From Salinibacillus kushneri (GTDB taxonomy: Bacteria > Bacillota > Bacilli > Bacillales > Alkalibacillaceae), in assembly GCF_900111405.1 (NCBI RefSeq), contig NZ_FOHJ01000005.1:124001-188000 (forward strand): a stretch of 64,000 nucleotides of DNA, in the 5' to 3' direction. Each line of letters opens with the position of its first letter. Position 1 is the stretch's first letter. The notes beneath the pieces are model-generated. The model saw only the letters and a program-made list of their open reading frames with translations, searched no databases and was not told where the DNA came from. Made by a program: the position numbers and the translations under genes. This document shows positions 54,243 through 63,816 of the stretch, piece after piece.

Positions 54243-54773
54243 CTATATATAACCTTTATTTCTGCCGAAGTCTATAAGTCGCTTGTATGGATCTCCTTCC
54301 AATCCTAATTTTTTGCAGAAGGCAGGTTCTGTTTTTATTCCTTGTTGTTTAAGTTTTATTACTCCTTCTTTTATACCGGGAATTTCTAACATGATAGCGT
54401 GTTCTATGATCATATGAAGGTAGGCATTTTGTTCTGTTACAGGCTCGGGCTGACCAAAAAGTTCAAATTCAAATTCCTTGTAATAAAAGTTTGCTTTTAC
54501 TACCGGAACACCGCGAATCGTGTTCCTTTTAACTATGAAGTGGTCCTTTTCACCATAAAGGTGTCTTAGCTTTTTCTCAAATGCGTCTAAATGATAAGCT
54601 TCCATAATCACATCTAAATCAGAACGCTCAATATCAATTCCTATAGGTAATGTGCCACACAAAATCGGATGAAACTCAGATAAATCGTGTAATATACCCA
54701 AATCTTTAATAGCCTTATACGCAAGGTTTTGCTTCGTCGTCCCCCTATACAAATGATCAATGGTTTCAAACAT
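54243..54773 (-). CDS. DUF4269 nucleotidyltransferase-fold protein
   Basis: 176 aa. GTLPIGIDIERSDLDVI (residues ~40-56) has the GS/T...D-x-D motif of the nucleotidyltransferase fold, and the family pattern continues through FYYKEFEFELFGQPEPV, EHAIMLEIPGIKEGVIKLK and KTEPAFCKKLGL. DUF4269 has no known reaction; it may transfer a nucleotide to a small acceptor. GGAGGAGAGG before the ATG. Confidence 0.9.
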   Translation of the reverse strand: MFETIDHLYRGTTKQNLAYKAIKDLGILHDLSEFHPILCGTLPIGIDIERSDLDVIMEAYHLDAFEKKLRHLYGEKDHFIVKRNTIRGVPVVKANFYYKEFEFELFGQPEPVTEQNAYLHMIIEHAIMLEIPGIKEGVIKLKQQGIKTEPAFCKKLGLEGDPYKRLIDFGRNKGYI

Positions 54774-54811
54774 AATGGTTTCCTCTCCTCCCCCACAGTT
54801 TCCTCGTCTTT

Positions 54812-55195
54812 TTACAAATCAAACCATTCTAAAGTAATCCATATGAGTAAGATAACCCAAGTCAGCAATATGAAAATAACAGCCGTCCAACTATTTGGCT
54901 GCTCCCTTTCATCTATTTCTTTTATTTTCCCCTCACTCTCTACTATTACTTCCTTAGGGATCATTCCTAATGCCAGCTTTATGCCTAATGGCACAAGAAT
55001 AAGATCATCTAAGTATCCAAGTATCGGAATAAAATCAGGTACTAAATCAATCGGACTAAATGCATAAGCTACTACAAAGGCTGTAAAACACTTCGTATAC
55101 CAGGAAACTCTTTCATCCTTGTAAGCCAAATACAGAACCATAACTTTTTGTTTTAATCGCTTCGCCCAGTCCTTGATATTTTTCAATCCTGACAC
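54812..55195 (-). CDS. YkvA family (DUF1232) membrane protein
   Basis: 127 aa. DUF1232 core KCFTAFVVAYAFSPIDLVPDFIPILGYLDDLILVPLGIKLA, then a C-terminal helix (AVIFILLTWVILLIWI). The SPIDLVPDFIP motif is diagnostic. Function unknown. GTG start with a weak ribosome site. Confidence 0.93.
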   Translation of the reverse strand: MSGLKNIKDWAKRLKQKVMVLYLAYKDERVSWYTKCFTAFVVAYAFSPIDLVPDFIPILGYLDDLILVPLGIKLALGMIPKEVIVESEGKIKEIDEREQPNSWTAVIFILLTWVILLIWITLEWFDL

Positions 55196-55309
55196 CCTGT
55201 TCCTACTTTTATTATAATGGTATTATAAGTATTTACAGTGATATCAGTTCTTAATCCATAACCAGGCACATCTACTAAACGCAGGTATGCACCTGGTTAA
55301 CGTACTTAC

Positions 55310-55459
55310 TTAAGGTTTTAAATTCATTAGGGCTCCATAATATTGTGATGCTGGCGTAAAGGTAATGAATGCAAACAGTTCACTTTGTTCAAAGGTCCCG
55401 ACTGAAGTGAAATTAAATGGAGATAAATGATAGTTGAACCCGTATTCATCACTAGAAAA
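55310..55459 (-). pseudogene. C-terminal fragment of an unknown protein
   Basis: A minus-strand frame reads SSDEYGFNYHLSPFNFTSVG, then TFEQSELFAFITFTPASQYY and GALMNLKP to TAA at 55310-55312. Composition is protein-like with many aromatic residues, but it is not continued upstream, where a plus-strand HAD gene begins. I do not recognise the family. Confidence 0.4.
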
Positions 55460-55494
55460 AAGTTTTATAGACCTAAAAAAGGGAGAGAAAGTTA

Positions 55495-56139
55495 ATGTCA
55501 CAATCACTAATCTTTGATATGGACGGAACATTATTCCAAACAGACAAGATATTAGAATTGTCACTTGAAGATAGGTTTAACCATTTACGTTCCTTAGATA
55601 AATGGGATAGTGGAACTCCTATTGACAAATATCGCGAAATAATGGGTGTGCCTTTACCAAAAGTTTGGGAAACCCTGTTACCCAATCACTCTCAGGAAGA
55701 AAGGAAACAAACGGATGCTTATTTTCTGGAAAGGTTAGTTGACAATATAAAGAACGGGAAAGGTGCTTTATACCCCCATGTCAAAGAAGTTTTTAGTTAT
55801 TTAAAAGAGCAGAATTATTCAATTTACATAGCAAGTAATGGACTTATAGAGTACTTAAAGGCCATAGTAGATTTCTATCAGTTAGATCGCTGGGTGACAG
55901 AAACATTTAGTATCCAGCAGATTCAATCGTTGAGTAAATCAGATTTAGTTCAGCATATTGCAAAAAAATATGGAATATCGCATGCAGCAGTTGTGGGTGA
56001 CCGCCTATCCGATATAAAGGCAGCAAAAGATAATGGTTTTGTTTCGATAGGATGTCAATTTGATTTCTCAAGAGATGATGAACTTGCTGAGGCTGATATG
56101 GTTATAGATGATTTAACCCAGCTAAAAACCAAGTTGTAG
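55495..56139 (+). CDS. HAD-superfamily hydrolase
   Basis: 214 aa. Motif I D8-M-D10-GTL, motif II IASNG, motif III K in SKSDL and motif IV GDRLSDIKAA, with a C1 helical cap. It resembles phosphoglycolate-phosphatase-type HADs, but its substrate is unknown. AAAGGGAGAG before the ATG. On the plus strand, unlike its neighbours. Confidence 0.9.
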   Translation: MSQSLIFDMDGTLFQTDKILELSLEDRFNHLRSLDKWDSGTPIDKYREIMGVPLPKVWETLLPNHSQEERKQTDAYFLERLVDNIKNGKGALYPHVKEVFSYLKEQNYSIYIASNGLIEYLKAIVDFYQLDRWVTETFSIQQIQSLSKSDLVQHIAKKYGISHAAVVGDRLSDIKAAKDNGFVSIGCQFDFSRDDELAEADMVIDDLTQLKTKL

Positions 56140-56209
56140 AAATTACATATATAGATAGCAGCACATTCTATAATGAGAAGCCTTTCATCTTAAGTTCTCT
56201 CTAAATTAT

Positions 56210-56241
56210 GATACGACTGCTAAAGCTAGAACAGTCGTATC
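56210..56241 (-). terminator. hairpin next to the dead VOC fragment
   Basis: Perfect 10-bp stem GATACGACTG/CAGTCGTATC, 6 bp past the stop of a minus-strand VOC remnant and ~70 bp past the plus-strand HAD stop. U-tracts are weak on both sides. Confidence 0.5.
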
Positions 56242-56246
56242 AATGA

Positions 56247-56375
56247 TTAAGTACTAATAATTTCGATGTTTACTCCATTTGTATCTGTAACTTATCGTAA
56301 CTTTCTTCAAAGCGAGTTGGTCTCCAGATATAAAGTTAAGCACACTAACATTTTCACCTAGTAATGTTGATAAAT
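56247..56375 (-). pseudogene. C-terminal remnant of a VOC protein
   Basis: This is the only coding trace in the 56140-56454 stretch. Minus-strand frames read LSTLLGENVSVLNFISGDQL, ALKKVT, then after a small break VTDTNGVNIEIIST to TAA at 56247. The DTNGVNIEII end is the usual last strand of VOC proteins with the metal-binding Glu. No start or first half remains. Confidence 0.5.
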
Positions 56376-56454
56376 TGATACATCATTTAAATCTTTTATA
56401 TGCATTCTTCCTCCCTAAACAAGCCCAATATTTTACATGTAAAAGAGATAAACA

Positions 56455-56919
56455 TTATTCATTCCTTTCACTACGCTTTTTCCACTCACTTAAGTACATT
56501 CGATTTGTAAGTTTTTTAGGATTATCAAGTTTAGAAATGAATTCCAAACTATTTCCATCAGGGTCATTGAAGTGAATTTTCGCATGAGCATAACCATCAT
56601 GAGGCATAACAAACGGTTCAACCGGTTCAAACCCAAAGGCCTTTCTAGGTTGATATCCTTTACTTCTAAGCCATTCAACAGATTGTTCCAAATCTTCCAA
56701 GGTTACCTGAAATGCAATATGTCTAATAGAAGGATGATAGTCTAGTTCTACTTTGTCGGTCTTCCATAGGCCCAGCCAGCTTTTATCTTTTTCAATCCAT
56801 AAAAAAGCTAGTCGATCTTCAACCTGATGATCAAACGCCAATCCCAACTCTTGATAAAAGGCAATTGAGCGTTTTAAATCACTTACTGGTAAATGGGCTT
56901 CATATAATCCTTTAATCAC
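56455..56919 (-). CDS. VOC family protein
   Basis: 154 aa. Both VOC halves are present: IKGLYEAHLPVSDLKRSIAFYQELGLAFDH and RHIAFQVTLEDLEQSVEWLRSKG, ending FNDPDGNSLEFISKL with the last Glu. His9 and His68 could be metal ligands. GTG start with AGGAG upstream. Substrate unknown. Confidence 0.88.
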   Translation of the reverse strand: MIKGLYEAHLPVSDLKRSIAFYQELGLAFDHQVEDRLAFLWIEKDKSWLGLWKTDKVELDYHPSIRHIAFQVTLEDLEQSVEWLRSKGYQPRKAFGFEPVEPFVMPHDGYAHAKIHFNDPDGNSLEFISKLDNPKKLTNRMYLSEWKKRSERNE

Positions 56920-57126
56920 TTTAACCGTCTCCTATCTTTAATAAACATACAAGCAAACCGTATAGGTTGCTTCGGATAATGGATGCAAATTTACTACAAC
57001 TTTTGATGAAGTTTACCCATACTCGGGCTTTTTCCTTAAAAACAAGCCAGGTTACAAAAGCAATAAAGATATAATGTTCCGAAATGATTTTTACATAGGC
57101 TCTTTTAAACGTGAATGATGAAAAAT

Positions 57127-57163
57127 AGATGAAAATTGGGAAATCTTCAATAAAGCTTCCCAA
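57127..57163 (-). terminator. probable terminator of the downstream-read membrane gene
   Basis: Stem TTGGGAA/TTCCCAA (57136-57163) followed on the minus strand by TTTTCATCTATTTTT, 8 bp past the stop at 57171. Confidence 0.65.
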
Positions 57164-57170
57164 CTCTTGT

Positions 57171-57644
57171 TTAACTGCTTATTAAAAGATGCTCTAAATA
57201 TACACTACCCATAAAAATAAGCCAGACTGCTAATGGAATTGCCAAACTCTTCATTGCTTGTAACAGCTTATAATCTCTATTTTTCTTTTGTAGAACTCTA
57301 TCAGTAATAAAAAACAACATAGAAGCACCTAAACTATACAACAGTAATATAAGACCAAAAACAAGGTGCAAAATACCAGAGATAATTATTTCTGATTTTT
57401 CATTTTCTATTTTTGTTGATATCATTTGACTTACTTTATCACTAATAATAGACGTTAACACTCCGTAAATTAAAATAGCCGGGAAACTATACAACAAATA
57501 AACGGGGGTGGCTAATACAACCGCAAATAAATAATCTGACATTGATGGGATAGTTTCTCCAAATGGGTTTGGCTCAATAAGAGCTAGCAAAATGGCAAAC
57601 ATAGAACCTGTAACAGACGCCGAAATAATTTTTCTTGATATCAT
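57171..57644 (-). CDS. membrane protein, unknown function
   Basis: 157 aa from the ATG at 57644 (GGAGGTG seven bases upstream). Four membrane helices (~7-22, 38-66, 87-110, 133-150) with FGETIPSMSDYLFAVVLATPVYLLYSFPAILIYG in the first half. The family is not recognised. Single gene with its own hairpin. Confidence 0.78.
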   Translation of the reverse strand: MISRKIISASVTGSMFAILLALIEPNPFGETIPSMSDYLFAVVLATPVYLLYSFPAILIYGVLTSIISDKVSQMISTKIENEKSEIIISGILHLVFGLILLLYSLGASMLFFITDRVLQKKNRDYKLLQAMKSLAIPLAVWLIFMGSVYLEHLLISS

Positions 57645-57788
57645 TTTGTTCACCTCCATATTCAGTACATACATAAGTTAATGAAAACTAATTATTAGAT
57701 TTTTCCAATCCAATATATCAGATATATCGGTTATTTCAAATACAAATGATATAAACGAAAACGCTTTAATATTGTATTTTGTACTACC

Positions 57789-58190
57789 CTAAGGGGCAAA
57801 CGGAAAATAGGTGAAGGCGACTACGAATAAGGCAATACTTCCTGCCCAAACATAAATGACAGTAAATAAGATGTCTGCAAAAATAAGACCCCATCTTTGC
57901 CACGATTGTCTTCTAACAGCTGCTTTAATCAAGCGATAATTAATCATGGCAAGCAGGTAAATTCCTAAAACGACACAACTAGAGACAACCCATTGTCCAA
58001 CCGGAATAGAACTATCCCGAGAACGTTCTATAAAAAAACCGGATTGGACTTTAATAATCTGGCTTACAACGATAAATATAATGACTAATAAGCCACCTGC
58101 TCCACCTATCCACTTTTTCTCTTTTCCTGTCGTACCAATTAATACGCACCAGCCAATGGCAACAAACAAAATAAACAGAATAAAATCCAT
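57789..58190 (-). CDS. membrane protein, unknown function
   Basis: 133 aa with about four hydrophobic segments (2-18, 29-46, 66-88, 104-125) and a basic loop RRQSWQRWG. No catalytic motif seen. The nearby NAD-dependent epimerase gene lies 95 bp upstream on the same strand. Confidence 0.7.
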   Translation of the reverse strand: MDFILFILFVAIGWCVLIGTTGKEKKWIGGAGGLLVIIFIVVSQIIKVQSGFFIERSRDSSIPVGQWVVSSCVVLGIYLLAMINYRLIKAAVRRQSWQRWGLIFADILFTVIYVWAGSIALFVVAFTYFPFAP

Positions 58191-58285
58191 AACAGCCTTC
58201 CCTTTCTTCTGATTACTGTATTCCTATCTTCTTATTAATCTATCATGTTAGAGATGCAACATCCAAAAAGAAAATAAGCATTATC

Positions 58286-59173
58286 TCACTTATGTAATAC
58301 ATCCTGCAGCGTCTCCTGAAGCGTCCTAAACGTGAATGTGTAACCTGCTTTCTCTAATCTTTCTGGAAGAACCCAACGGCTTTTCAAGACCAGTACCGTT
58401 TCTGTCCTAATAAATACCGCTCCCATTTCGAGTAACCATTTTGGTGCCGGCAAACCAAATGGAACCTTCATTTCCTTTCGTATGAGTCTCATCTGTTCTT
58501 GATTGATTACAGGATTTGGAGCAGAACAATTAAAAGCCCCAATAAGGTCATCCCGGTCCTTTAAAAAGAGAACGATTTGAAATAAATCTTCAATATGAAT
58601 CCAGCTAAATCTTTGGTTACCTGATCCCTGAGCACCACCAAGACCAAACCTTGCTAAATTTTTATAAGGAGTTATTACGCCTCCATCTTGACCTAATACA
58701 ATAGCCGTTCGTAAAGCAACCTGTCTTGTGTCAGGTAAATCAAATTCAAAAAAGGCCTTCTCCCAATTCGTCGCCACATCAACAGAGAAGCCGGAGCCAA
58801 TCTCGCCATTCTCTTCAGTCATCGGCCGGTCCTCAGCATGACGATAAATCGTTGCTGTACTGGAATTCATCCATACTTTAGGTGGATTTTGACATTGCAA
58901 TATGGATTCCCCGAGTATTCTTGTTGTCTCAATCCTTGAATTCATGATTTCCTGCTTATTTTTTTCATTGTAACGACAGTTTACCGATTTTCCGGCCAGA
59001 TTAATCAAAAGCTCTGCATTCTCTAATGCTTTGACGATTTTAGCTCGATCATCCCAAACTATATGTGGGGAGTTTCTAGAAATAACGAGGACCTGAAATC
59101 CTAGCTCATGAAACTTTTTCTCAAAATAATTCCCAATAAAGCCAGTTCCTCCAGCTAAAACGACCTTTTTCAT
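58286..59173 (-). CDS. TIGR01777 family NAD(P)-dependent epimerase-like protein
   Basis: 295 aa. N-terminal NAD-binding GGTGFIGNYF (~8-17), followed by LINLAGKSVNCRYNEKNKQEIMNSR, typical of the TIGR01777/YfhF-YfcH group, and a C-terminal DUF1731 (LPERLEKAGYTFTFRTLQETLQDVL). Function unknown; some relatives act near cell division or cofactor metabolism. GGAGG before the ATG. Confidence 0.95.
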   Translation of the reverse strand: MKKVVLAGGTGFIGNYFEKKFHELGFQVLVISRNSPHIVWDDRAKIVKALENAELLINLAGKSVNCRYNEKNKQEIMNSRIETTRILGESILQCQNPPKVWMNSSTATIYRHAEDRPMTEENGEIGSGFSVDVATNWEKAFFEFDLPDTRQVALRTAIVLGQDGGVITPYKNLARFGLGGAQGSGNQRFSWIHIEDLFQIVLFLKDRDDLIGAFNCSAPNPVINQEQMRLIRKEMKVPFGLPAPKWLLEMGAVFIRTETVLVLKSRWVLPERLEKAGYTFTFRTLQETLQDVLHK

Positions 59174-59355
59174 AAGAATTCCTCCAGTTCAGAAATAAAA
59201 GCTGGTTGTACGTATAGTTGCTACTCCAGATGCCCCCTCTTTTTTCATAATATCAATCCTTAATAAGGAATTTTTTCAACTTGAATAATCAATACTTTCA
59301 CATTAAGTTTAGCATAAATTCCCATATGGCAATTTGATAAATTATATATATCCCC

Positions 59356-59389
59356 CAAAAAAACAGCCCAATTTATAAAATTGGACTGC
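59356..59389 (-). terminator. terminator of the luciferase-like monooxygenase gene
   Basis: Stem CAG-x-CCAATTT/AAATTGG-x-CTG with an ATA loop (59363-59389) and TTTTTTT on the minus strand, ~29 bp past the stop at 59418. Confidence 0.85.
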
Positions 59390-59417
59390 ACCATATTTTC
59401 CGGTATTTCGTTCACAT

Positions 59418-60419
59418 TTATTTTCCATCCACTACTTCTTTTAAAATTTCATAAGATCGCTTTTGCTTGGCTGTATCATAAATATAGGAGACAACCATAA
59501 TCTCATCGACATCATATTTTTCCTGGAAGCTGGTTAGCTGCTCTCTGATTGTAGCTTTACTTCCCATAAATGTCACACTTGACATGGAGGTTGCAGCCGC
59601 TTTTTCTTGCGGACTCCAGAGTTCATCAATATTATCTACTGGAGGACTTAAGAAATTTTGTGAACCTCGGACTACATTTAAGAAAAATTGCTGCATGGTT
59701 GTCGATTCCATTTTAGCTTCTTCATCTGTTTCAGCAGCTATCACATTTAGACAGACCATCATATACGGCTTATCTAAGTATTCAGATGGCTCGAATTGAT
59801 CCCGATAAATACTCATGGCCTCCTCCAAATATCTTGGAGCAAAGTGGGCAGCAAAAACATAAGGAAGTCCCAACCTAGCTGCTAAAACAGCTGAATCAGG
59901 TGATGAACCTAGAATATAAATCGGTATATGTGTGCCTATGGCTAAATGTGCTTTAACGAAACCCTGGCTTTCTTCTGATCCAAAATATGTGAGTAAGGAT
60001 TTTACATCCTGTGGAAAGGAATTCACAGTATCACTTTGAGAACGTCGAAGTGCACTTGCGGTAAGCATATCCGTACCAGGTGCACGGCCAAGACCTAAAT
60101 CTAAACGGTTTGGATAAAGAGTTTCCATTGTGCCAAATTGTTCCGCGACTACTAGTGGAGAATGGTTTGGCAGCATAATTCCGCCAGAGCCGACACGTAT
60201 TTTGCTTGTATTTTCCAATGTATGTTTGATTAAGAGTGAGGTAGCTGAGCTTACCAGTGTTTTTGTATTATGATGCTCCGCTATCCAATAACGTTCGTAG
60301 CCCATTTCTTCCGTTGCTTGTGCTAAATCGACCATATCATCAATCGCATCTTTTTCTTCTTTTCCCTGACGGATTGGTGCTAGGTTTAACACGGATAATG
60401 GGATATTAATATTTGCCAT
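59418..60419 (-). CDS. luciferase-like (LLM class) flavin-dependent monooxygenase
   Basis: 333 aa. Family features: [12 protein letters not shown] at the N-terminus, [43 protein letters not shown]-like segment and [13 protein letters not shown]-barrel FMN-dependent enzyme of the YceB/YwcH group, using FMNH2 from a separate reductase. Substrate unknown. AAAGGAG upstream of the ATG. Confidence 0.95.
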   Translation of the reverse strand: MANINIPLSVLNLAPIRQGKEEKDAIDDMVDLAQATEEMGYERYWIAEHHNTKTLVSSATSLLIKHTLENTSKIRVGSGGIMLPNHSPLVVAEQFGTMETLYPNRLDLGLGRAPGTDMLTASALRRSQSDTVNSFPQDVKSLLTYFGSEESQGFVKAHLAIGTHIPIYILGSSPDSAVLAARLGLPYVFAAHFAPRYLEEAMSIYRDQFEPSEYLDKPYMMVCLNVIAAETDEEAKMESTTMQQFFLNVVRGSQNFLSPPVDNIDELWSPQEKAAATSMSSVTFMGSKATIREQLTSFQEKYDVDEIMVVSYIYDTAKQKRSYEILKEVVDGK

Positions 60420-60685
60420 GTTAAACTCTCCTTTGTTCTAAAACTTGAAGAAAATACAAATTCTTTTGTAGCATAACACAGCTTACCTTACTTTTCATAT
60501 TTAATGCTTTTTTAGAGTGGTGCTTTCGTCTATTTTGCCCCATTAAAAAACTAACTGCATGAAATCAAAAATTGTTTTTTACCCTTATGTTTTAGTTTTT
60601 AAAGTTTATACTTAACTTTCATGAATAAATCATTTACCACATCAAAAAATAAGGATAGGATGAATAATTTGGAGGTTACTTATTT

Positions 60686-61252
60686 ATGAGCTTTCAGGAA
60701 TATTGGAGCTCCATCTATGATTTGAACGAGAAACTAAATTCTACAATGTTTGAATATTGGAAGCAATATTCCTACTTTGATACATGGCAGTTTTGGTATA
60801 TTGTCTTCTTATTGGTAGCCCCTTTAATTATATTATACTTTTCAGTTGACCGTAGTAGAATCTTTGAAATACTCTTCTACGGCTTTTCTGTTAATTTACT
60901 TTGGACCTATGCGGATACAATTGTTGGAAGTACGTCCTTTTTTGTTCATCATTATTTCCTAATTCCTTTATTACCCTCTGCTTTAAGCTTGAATTCTGCG
61001 GTTCTTCCTGTAGGATATATGCTCGTATATCAGTACTGTACAAATCATAAGAAAAACTATTTCCTGTATATAGCTGTCCTAAGTGCAATATTTGCGTTTG
61101 GTTTTGCAACTTTGGAAGAATATATGGGACTTGTATCTTTTAACAAGGGGATGAATCAGTTTTATGTGTTTCTTGTTGATATAGGTATCGTATCTATTGC
61201 TTACTGGCTGACTCGATTTGTTTTAAGGCTTCGGACTTCAGACCAGGATTAA
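60686..61252 (+). CDS. CBO0543 family membrane protein
   Basis: 188 aa with about five helices: QFWYIVFLLVAPLIILYFSVDRSRIFEILFYGFSVNLLWTYADTI, LPVGYMLVYQY and FAFGFATLEEYMG are characteristic of the CBO0543 family, first named in Clostridium. Function unknown. GGAGGTTACTTATTT before the ATG. A strong + strand terminator lies ~320 bp further on. Confidence 0.9.
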   Translation: MSFQEYWSSIYDLNEKLNSTMFEYWKQYSYFDTWQFWYIVFLLVAPLIILYFSVDRSRIFEILFYGFSVNLLWTYADTIVGSTSFFVHHYFLIPLLPSALSLNSAVLPVGYMLVYQYCTNHKKNYFLYIAVLSAIFAFGFATLEEYMGLVSFNKGMNQFYVFLVDIGIVSIAYWLTRFVLRLRTSDQD

Positions 61253-61324
61253 GGTGAAAAATCATTAACCAAGAATATAAAATTGTCGATAACAGGTTGA
61301 ACATTACATGGGAAACAAAATCTG

Positions 61325-61516
61325 ATGAAAGATAACACATACATTTATATACCAAATATGATTGGATATTCGATTGAGGAAATGAAACAAAAATTTAAAG
61401 AATATACTATTAACATTCAAATGGACACCATTTTATTGAAGAACAAGATGTTAGATCAGGTAGATACAAGAAAAATAAGTTGGTCCAAATATCGGGAAGT
61501 AAATAAATGCTCCTGA
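61325..61516 (+). CDS. possible remnant ORF
   Basis: 63 aa without a visible ribosome site. Protein-like N-terminal half (YIPNMIGYSIEEMKQKFKEY) and a less convincing tail. It could be a fragment of a gene that formerly continued to the terminator at 61576. Low confidence. Confidence 0.3.
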   Translation: MKDNTYIYIPNMIGYSIEEMKQKFKEYTINIQMDTILLKNKMLDQVDTRKISWSKYREVNKCS

Positions 61517-61575
61517 ATTAAGGGAAAATAGTTCCGTTTTGGTGGAGAAACATACGAAATATCATACTTAAAAGC

Positions 61576-61612
61576 AGACCAAATCGCATATGATTTGGTC
61601 TCTTATTTTTTC
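61576..61612 (+). terminator. strong intrinsic terminator, plus strand
   Basis: Ten-bp stem AGACCAAATC/GATTTGGTCT with loop GCATAT, followed by CTTATTTTTTCC. It ends the transcript of the CBO0543 gene or of the fragment at 61325. Confidence 0.9.
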
Positions 61613-61940
61613 CTTATATATTAACGATTATTTGATAGTAACACTTGAATGAGCATACAAAATCTCAATTCGAATAGCAGAATGACAACTTCCATTATAT
61701 TTAGGGTAGAAGTGTTAATTACTATGTTGATGTTAAAGTTTGTGAATGATTATTCTTAAAACGAACGGAGCAATTTAGTGTAACAGCCCAGAATGTAACA
61801 TTAGTTTAAAATACGACGATATTTTAAGACCTAAGCTTTATAATAATTTAGACCTGGGATATATAGAAAGAACTATCTGAAAATGATAAAATTTTCTTGC
61901 AATTGTAATGGAGAGTATATGAATACATAGGGGGTAAATA
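61613..61940. other. gene-free stretch
   Basis: AT-rich DNA between the terminator and the next plus-strand gene; no coding frame or repeat recognised. It should include that gene's promoter. Confidence 0.45.
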
Positions 61941-62468
61941 GTGAAAAGAGATATTCGTTTTTCAGAAAAACTATTGATGGCTGGACTTAGTTTTATTCTG
62001 TTATTTATGATCGTGCAAGATTGGGTTCCTTTAGGTTCATTAAATGACGTTCAAGCCATTAGAGAAGAACATTCATTTAATGAATTAATCACTGTTACAT
62101 TGATTAATGTTACTCAAATTTTACTATTAATGGGACTGGTAATCATTTTTATGGGAAAAAGGTATCCAATCTGGACTAAACTTTGGTTAATTATTCATCC
62201 ACTATGTATCTTTGTCGGGGTGCTAACATCCTGGTGGATTCCTTACTTTTTTGGGTATGGTGCAGAACAAAAAGTCGAAAGATATAATCAAATGTTTGGA
62301 GATACCCATTCTTTCCTTCCAATAATGAATGGAATTGTTCCAAATACGCTTCATATCCTTTATCATTTTACTCTATTATTCTGTATCATCGTATTGATTT
62401 ATATTTCCATCACCTCTTCAAGAAAAAAGGAATATTATAATAACAGTTTTTCTGAAAACTTAAACTAA
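61941..62468 (+). CDS. membrane protein, unknown function
   Basis: 175 aa, GTG start after AGGGGGT. Four hydrophobic segments (~10-27, 51-69, 78-98, 130-152) and a loop with YFFGYGAEQKVERYNQMFGDTHSFLP. The GYGxE..VxRYxxMFGxTHxFLP pattern looks conserved, but I cannot name the family. Nothing related next to it. Confidence 0.78.
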   Translation: MKRDIRFSEKLLMAGLSFILLFMIVQDWVPLGSLNDVQAIREEHSFNELITVTLINVTQILLLMGLVIIFMGKRYPIWTKLWLIIHPLCIFVGVLTSWWIPYFFGYGAEQKVERYNQMFGDTHSFLPIMNGIVPNTLHILYHFTLLFCIIVLIYISITSSRKKEYYNNSFSENLN

Positions 62469-62580
62469 ATTCTCCCTCACTTCACGTTATAAAAATTATT
62501 ATTTCAGACTTCATGTAATCGATTTGTGAATTATTGTACTTAAACAAACACGGGTGCAATACTTCAATTGAGGTGTTCTA

Positions 62581-62727
62581 TTGGGTAAAGTGTTTACGAT
62601 TGATGTATCCAATAGTAAAACATCTCAAGAGTTACACTTATTATTCAATGAAGCCCTTAATTTGCCTGACATTTAAGGGGAGAACTGGAATGCCTTCTTG
62701 GATGCAATGACAGGACTTGTGGAATGA
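62581..62727 (+). pseudogene. barstar-family (RNase inhibitor) gene, nonsense-mutated
   Basis: TTG start with GAGGTG five bases before it. The frame reads GKVFTIDVSNSKTSQELHL then LFNEALNLPDI, a TAA where the family has the Tyr of YGxNWDAF, then GENWNAFLDAMTGLVE and TGA. This is a barstar-like immunity protein (LP-x-YGxNWDAFxDxLTGL) killed by the TAA at 62674. A matching RNase (barnase) gene is not visible. The remainder to 62879 shows only a weak trace (NLDQNGKNIGKSNIL) with no recognisable gene. Confidence 0.85.
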
Positions 62728-62879
62728 CAAACGCCTTTATAATTTAGACCAAAATGGAAAAAACATTGGAAAAAGCAATATATTATTAATGGAGCCTACC
62801 AGTGAACGAATGACAGTAAATAACAGTACTTTTTCCTCTGTTAGTACCTAAAACAGAACTAAAATAAAATCATTCATAA

Positions 62880-63362
62880 CTACTCATTTTCAGTTAAACC
62901 AAAGGTATAATCCATTTTCAAAAACTCGTACTCACCACCGTTCGTATTCTGCATAAACGTCTGAACTTCTTTAAACCCTAGTTTTTTATACAATTTAATA
63001 GCTCGTTGATTAAAGGTAGCAACGGATAAGGTAATTATTTTCGGATGATATATTTCTATGACAAATTCCAAACCCGTCTGGAGAAAATGATACCCATAAC
63101 CCCTTCCTGTAAGGTCAGGTCTCATTCCGAAGCCAATATCAACATTGTCTTCACCCACTTGATTTGCACTAAAAAAACCAACTAAATCGTTTTCTTTCGT
63201 TACAGCAAACATAGAATATCCCCGCTTATTTGAATCGAGGAATTCTGCTAAATCTTCCTGATCAGCTTCCATATCATAAAAGGAATAAATTCCGTCATAA
63301 TGCCATTTGTAGGCAATGTGTTCCGCTTGTTCCTGTGTCATAACATCGAATTGATAGGTCAT
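62880..63362 (-). CDS. GNAT family acetyltransferase
   Basis: 160 aa with RPDLTGRGYGYHFLQTGLEFVIE (CoA loop TGRGYG) and the NQRAIKLYKKLGFKEVQTF C-terminal pattern of GNATs. Substrate unknown. It follows an ABM-domain gene by 15 bp on the same strand, so they are probably co-transcribed. Confidence 0.9.
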   Translation of the reverse strand: MTYQFDVMTQEQAEHIAYKWHYDGIYSFYDMEADQEDLAEFLDSNKRGYSMFAVTKENDLVGFFSANQVGEDNVDIGFGMRPDLTGRGYGYHFLQTGLEFVIEIYHPKIITLSVATFNQRAIKLYKKLGFKEVQTFMQNTNGGEYEFLKMDYTFGLTENE

Positions 63363-63377
63363 CTGAATCCCCTCTAA

Positions 63378-63710
63378 CTAAAATGTACTTTTTTCAAACT
63401 TTTGAACGAAGTCTTCTTCGATGATTTCATTGTCTTCTATTAGTAAAGATTGAAATTCATGAAATAGCTTATGAATGTCTTCCTCCTCATTTACAAGGTG
63501 AATGCTACGTTCATACTCCTCTTTACTTTTATACCTGGATACTTCAATCCATTTTGTTTTATCTTCCGTACTATTAAAATACAAAGTTTGAAAATCCAGA
63601 TACTTCGCATAAATATTAGCAGCTTTTTCCTGGATTCTTATATACTCATCCAATTTATCCTGATGTACATGATACTGATATACTTTTACAAACACTGAAA
63701 CATCCCTCAT
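63378..63710 (-). CDS. antibiotic-biosynthesis-monooxygenase (ABM) domain protein
   Basis: 110 aa. The dimeric alpha/beta ABM fold is suggested by VSVFVKVYQYHVHQDKLDEYIRIQEKAA, WIEVSRYKSKEEYERSIHLV and the HKLFHEFQSLL helix. Such proteins can be heme-degrading, quinone-modifying or of unknown function. No heme-binding signature is certain. First gene of a two-gene unit with the GNAT. Confidence 0.8.
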   Translation of the reverse strand: MRDVSVFVKVYQYHVHQDKLDEYIRIQEKAANIYAKYLDFQTLYFNSTEDKTKWIEVSRYKSKEEYERSIHLVNEEEDIHKLFHEFQSLLIEDNEIIEEDFVQKFEKSTF

Positions 63711-63801
63711 TTTTCCTTAATTTGAACATTTCTCTCTTAAACCTTTCGACAAAAACCCCGAAATCACCTGCATGATAATCCTTTATCCCTTTAAAAGGTA
63801 T

Positions 63802-63816
63802 GGGGACAGTCCCAAG
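63802..63816 (+). repeat. GGGGACAGTCCC-AAGT short palindromic repeat, copy 2
   Basis: GGGGACAGTCCCAAGT, matching the copy at 6148-6164 in the same orientation. Lies in the intergenic region before the last plus-strand gene. Confidence 0.45.

Noticed and set aside
56921-57163. 80-aa minus-strand frame before the VOC gene
   Set aside because: No ribosome site and the frame contains the hairpin of the next gene; composition fits chance AT-rich translation.
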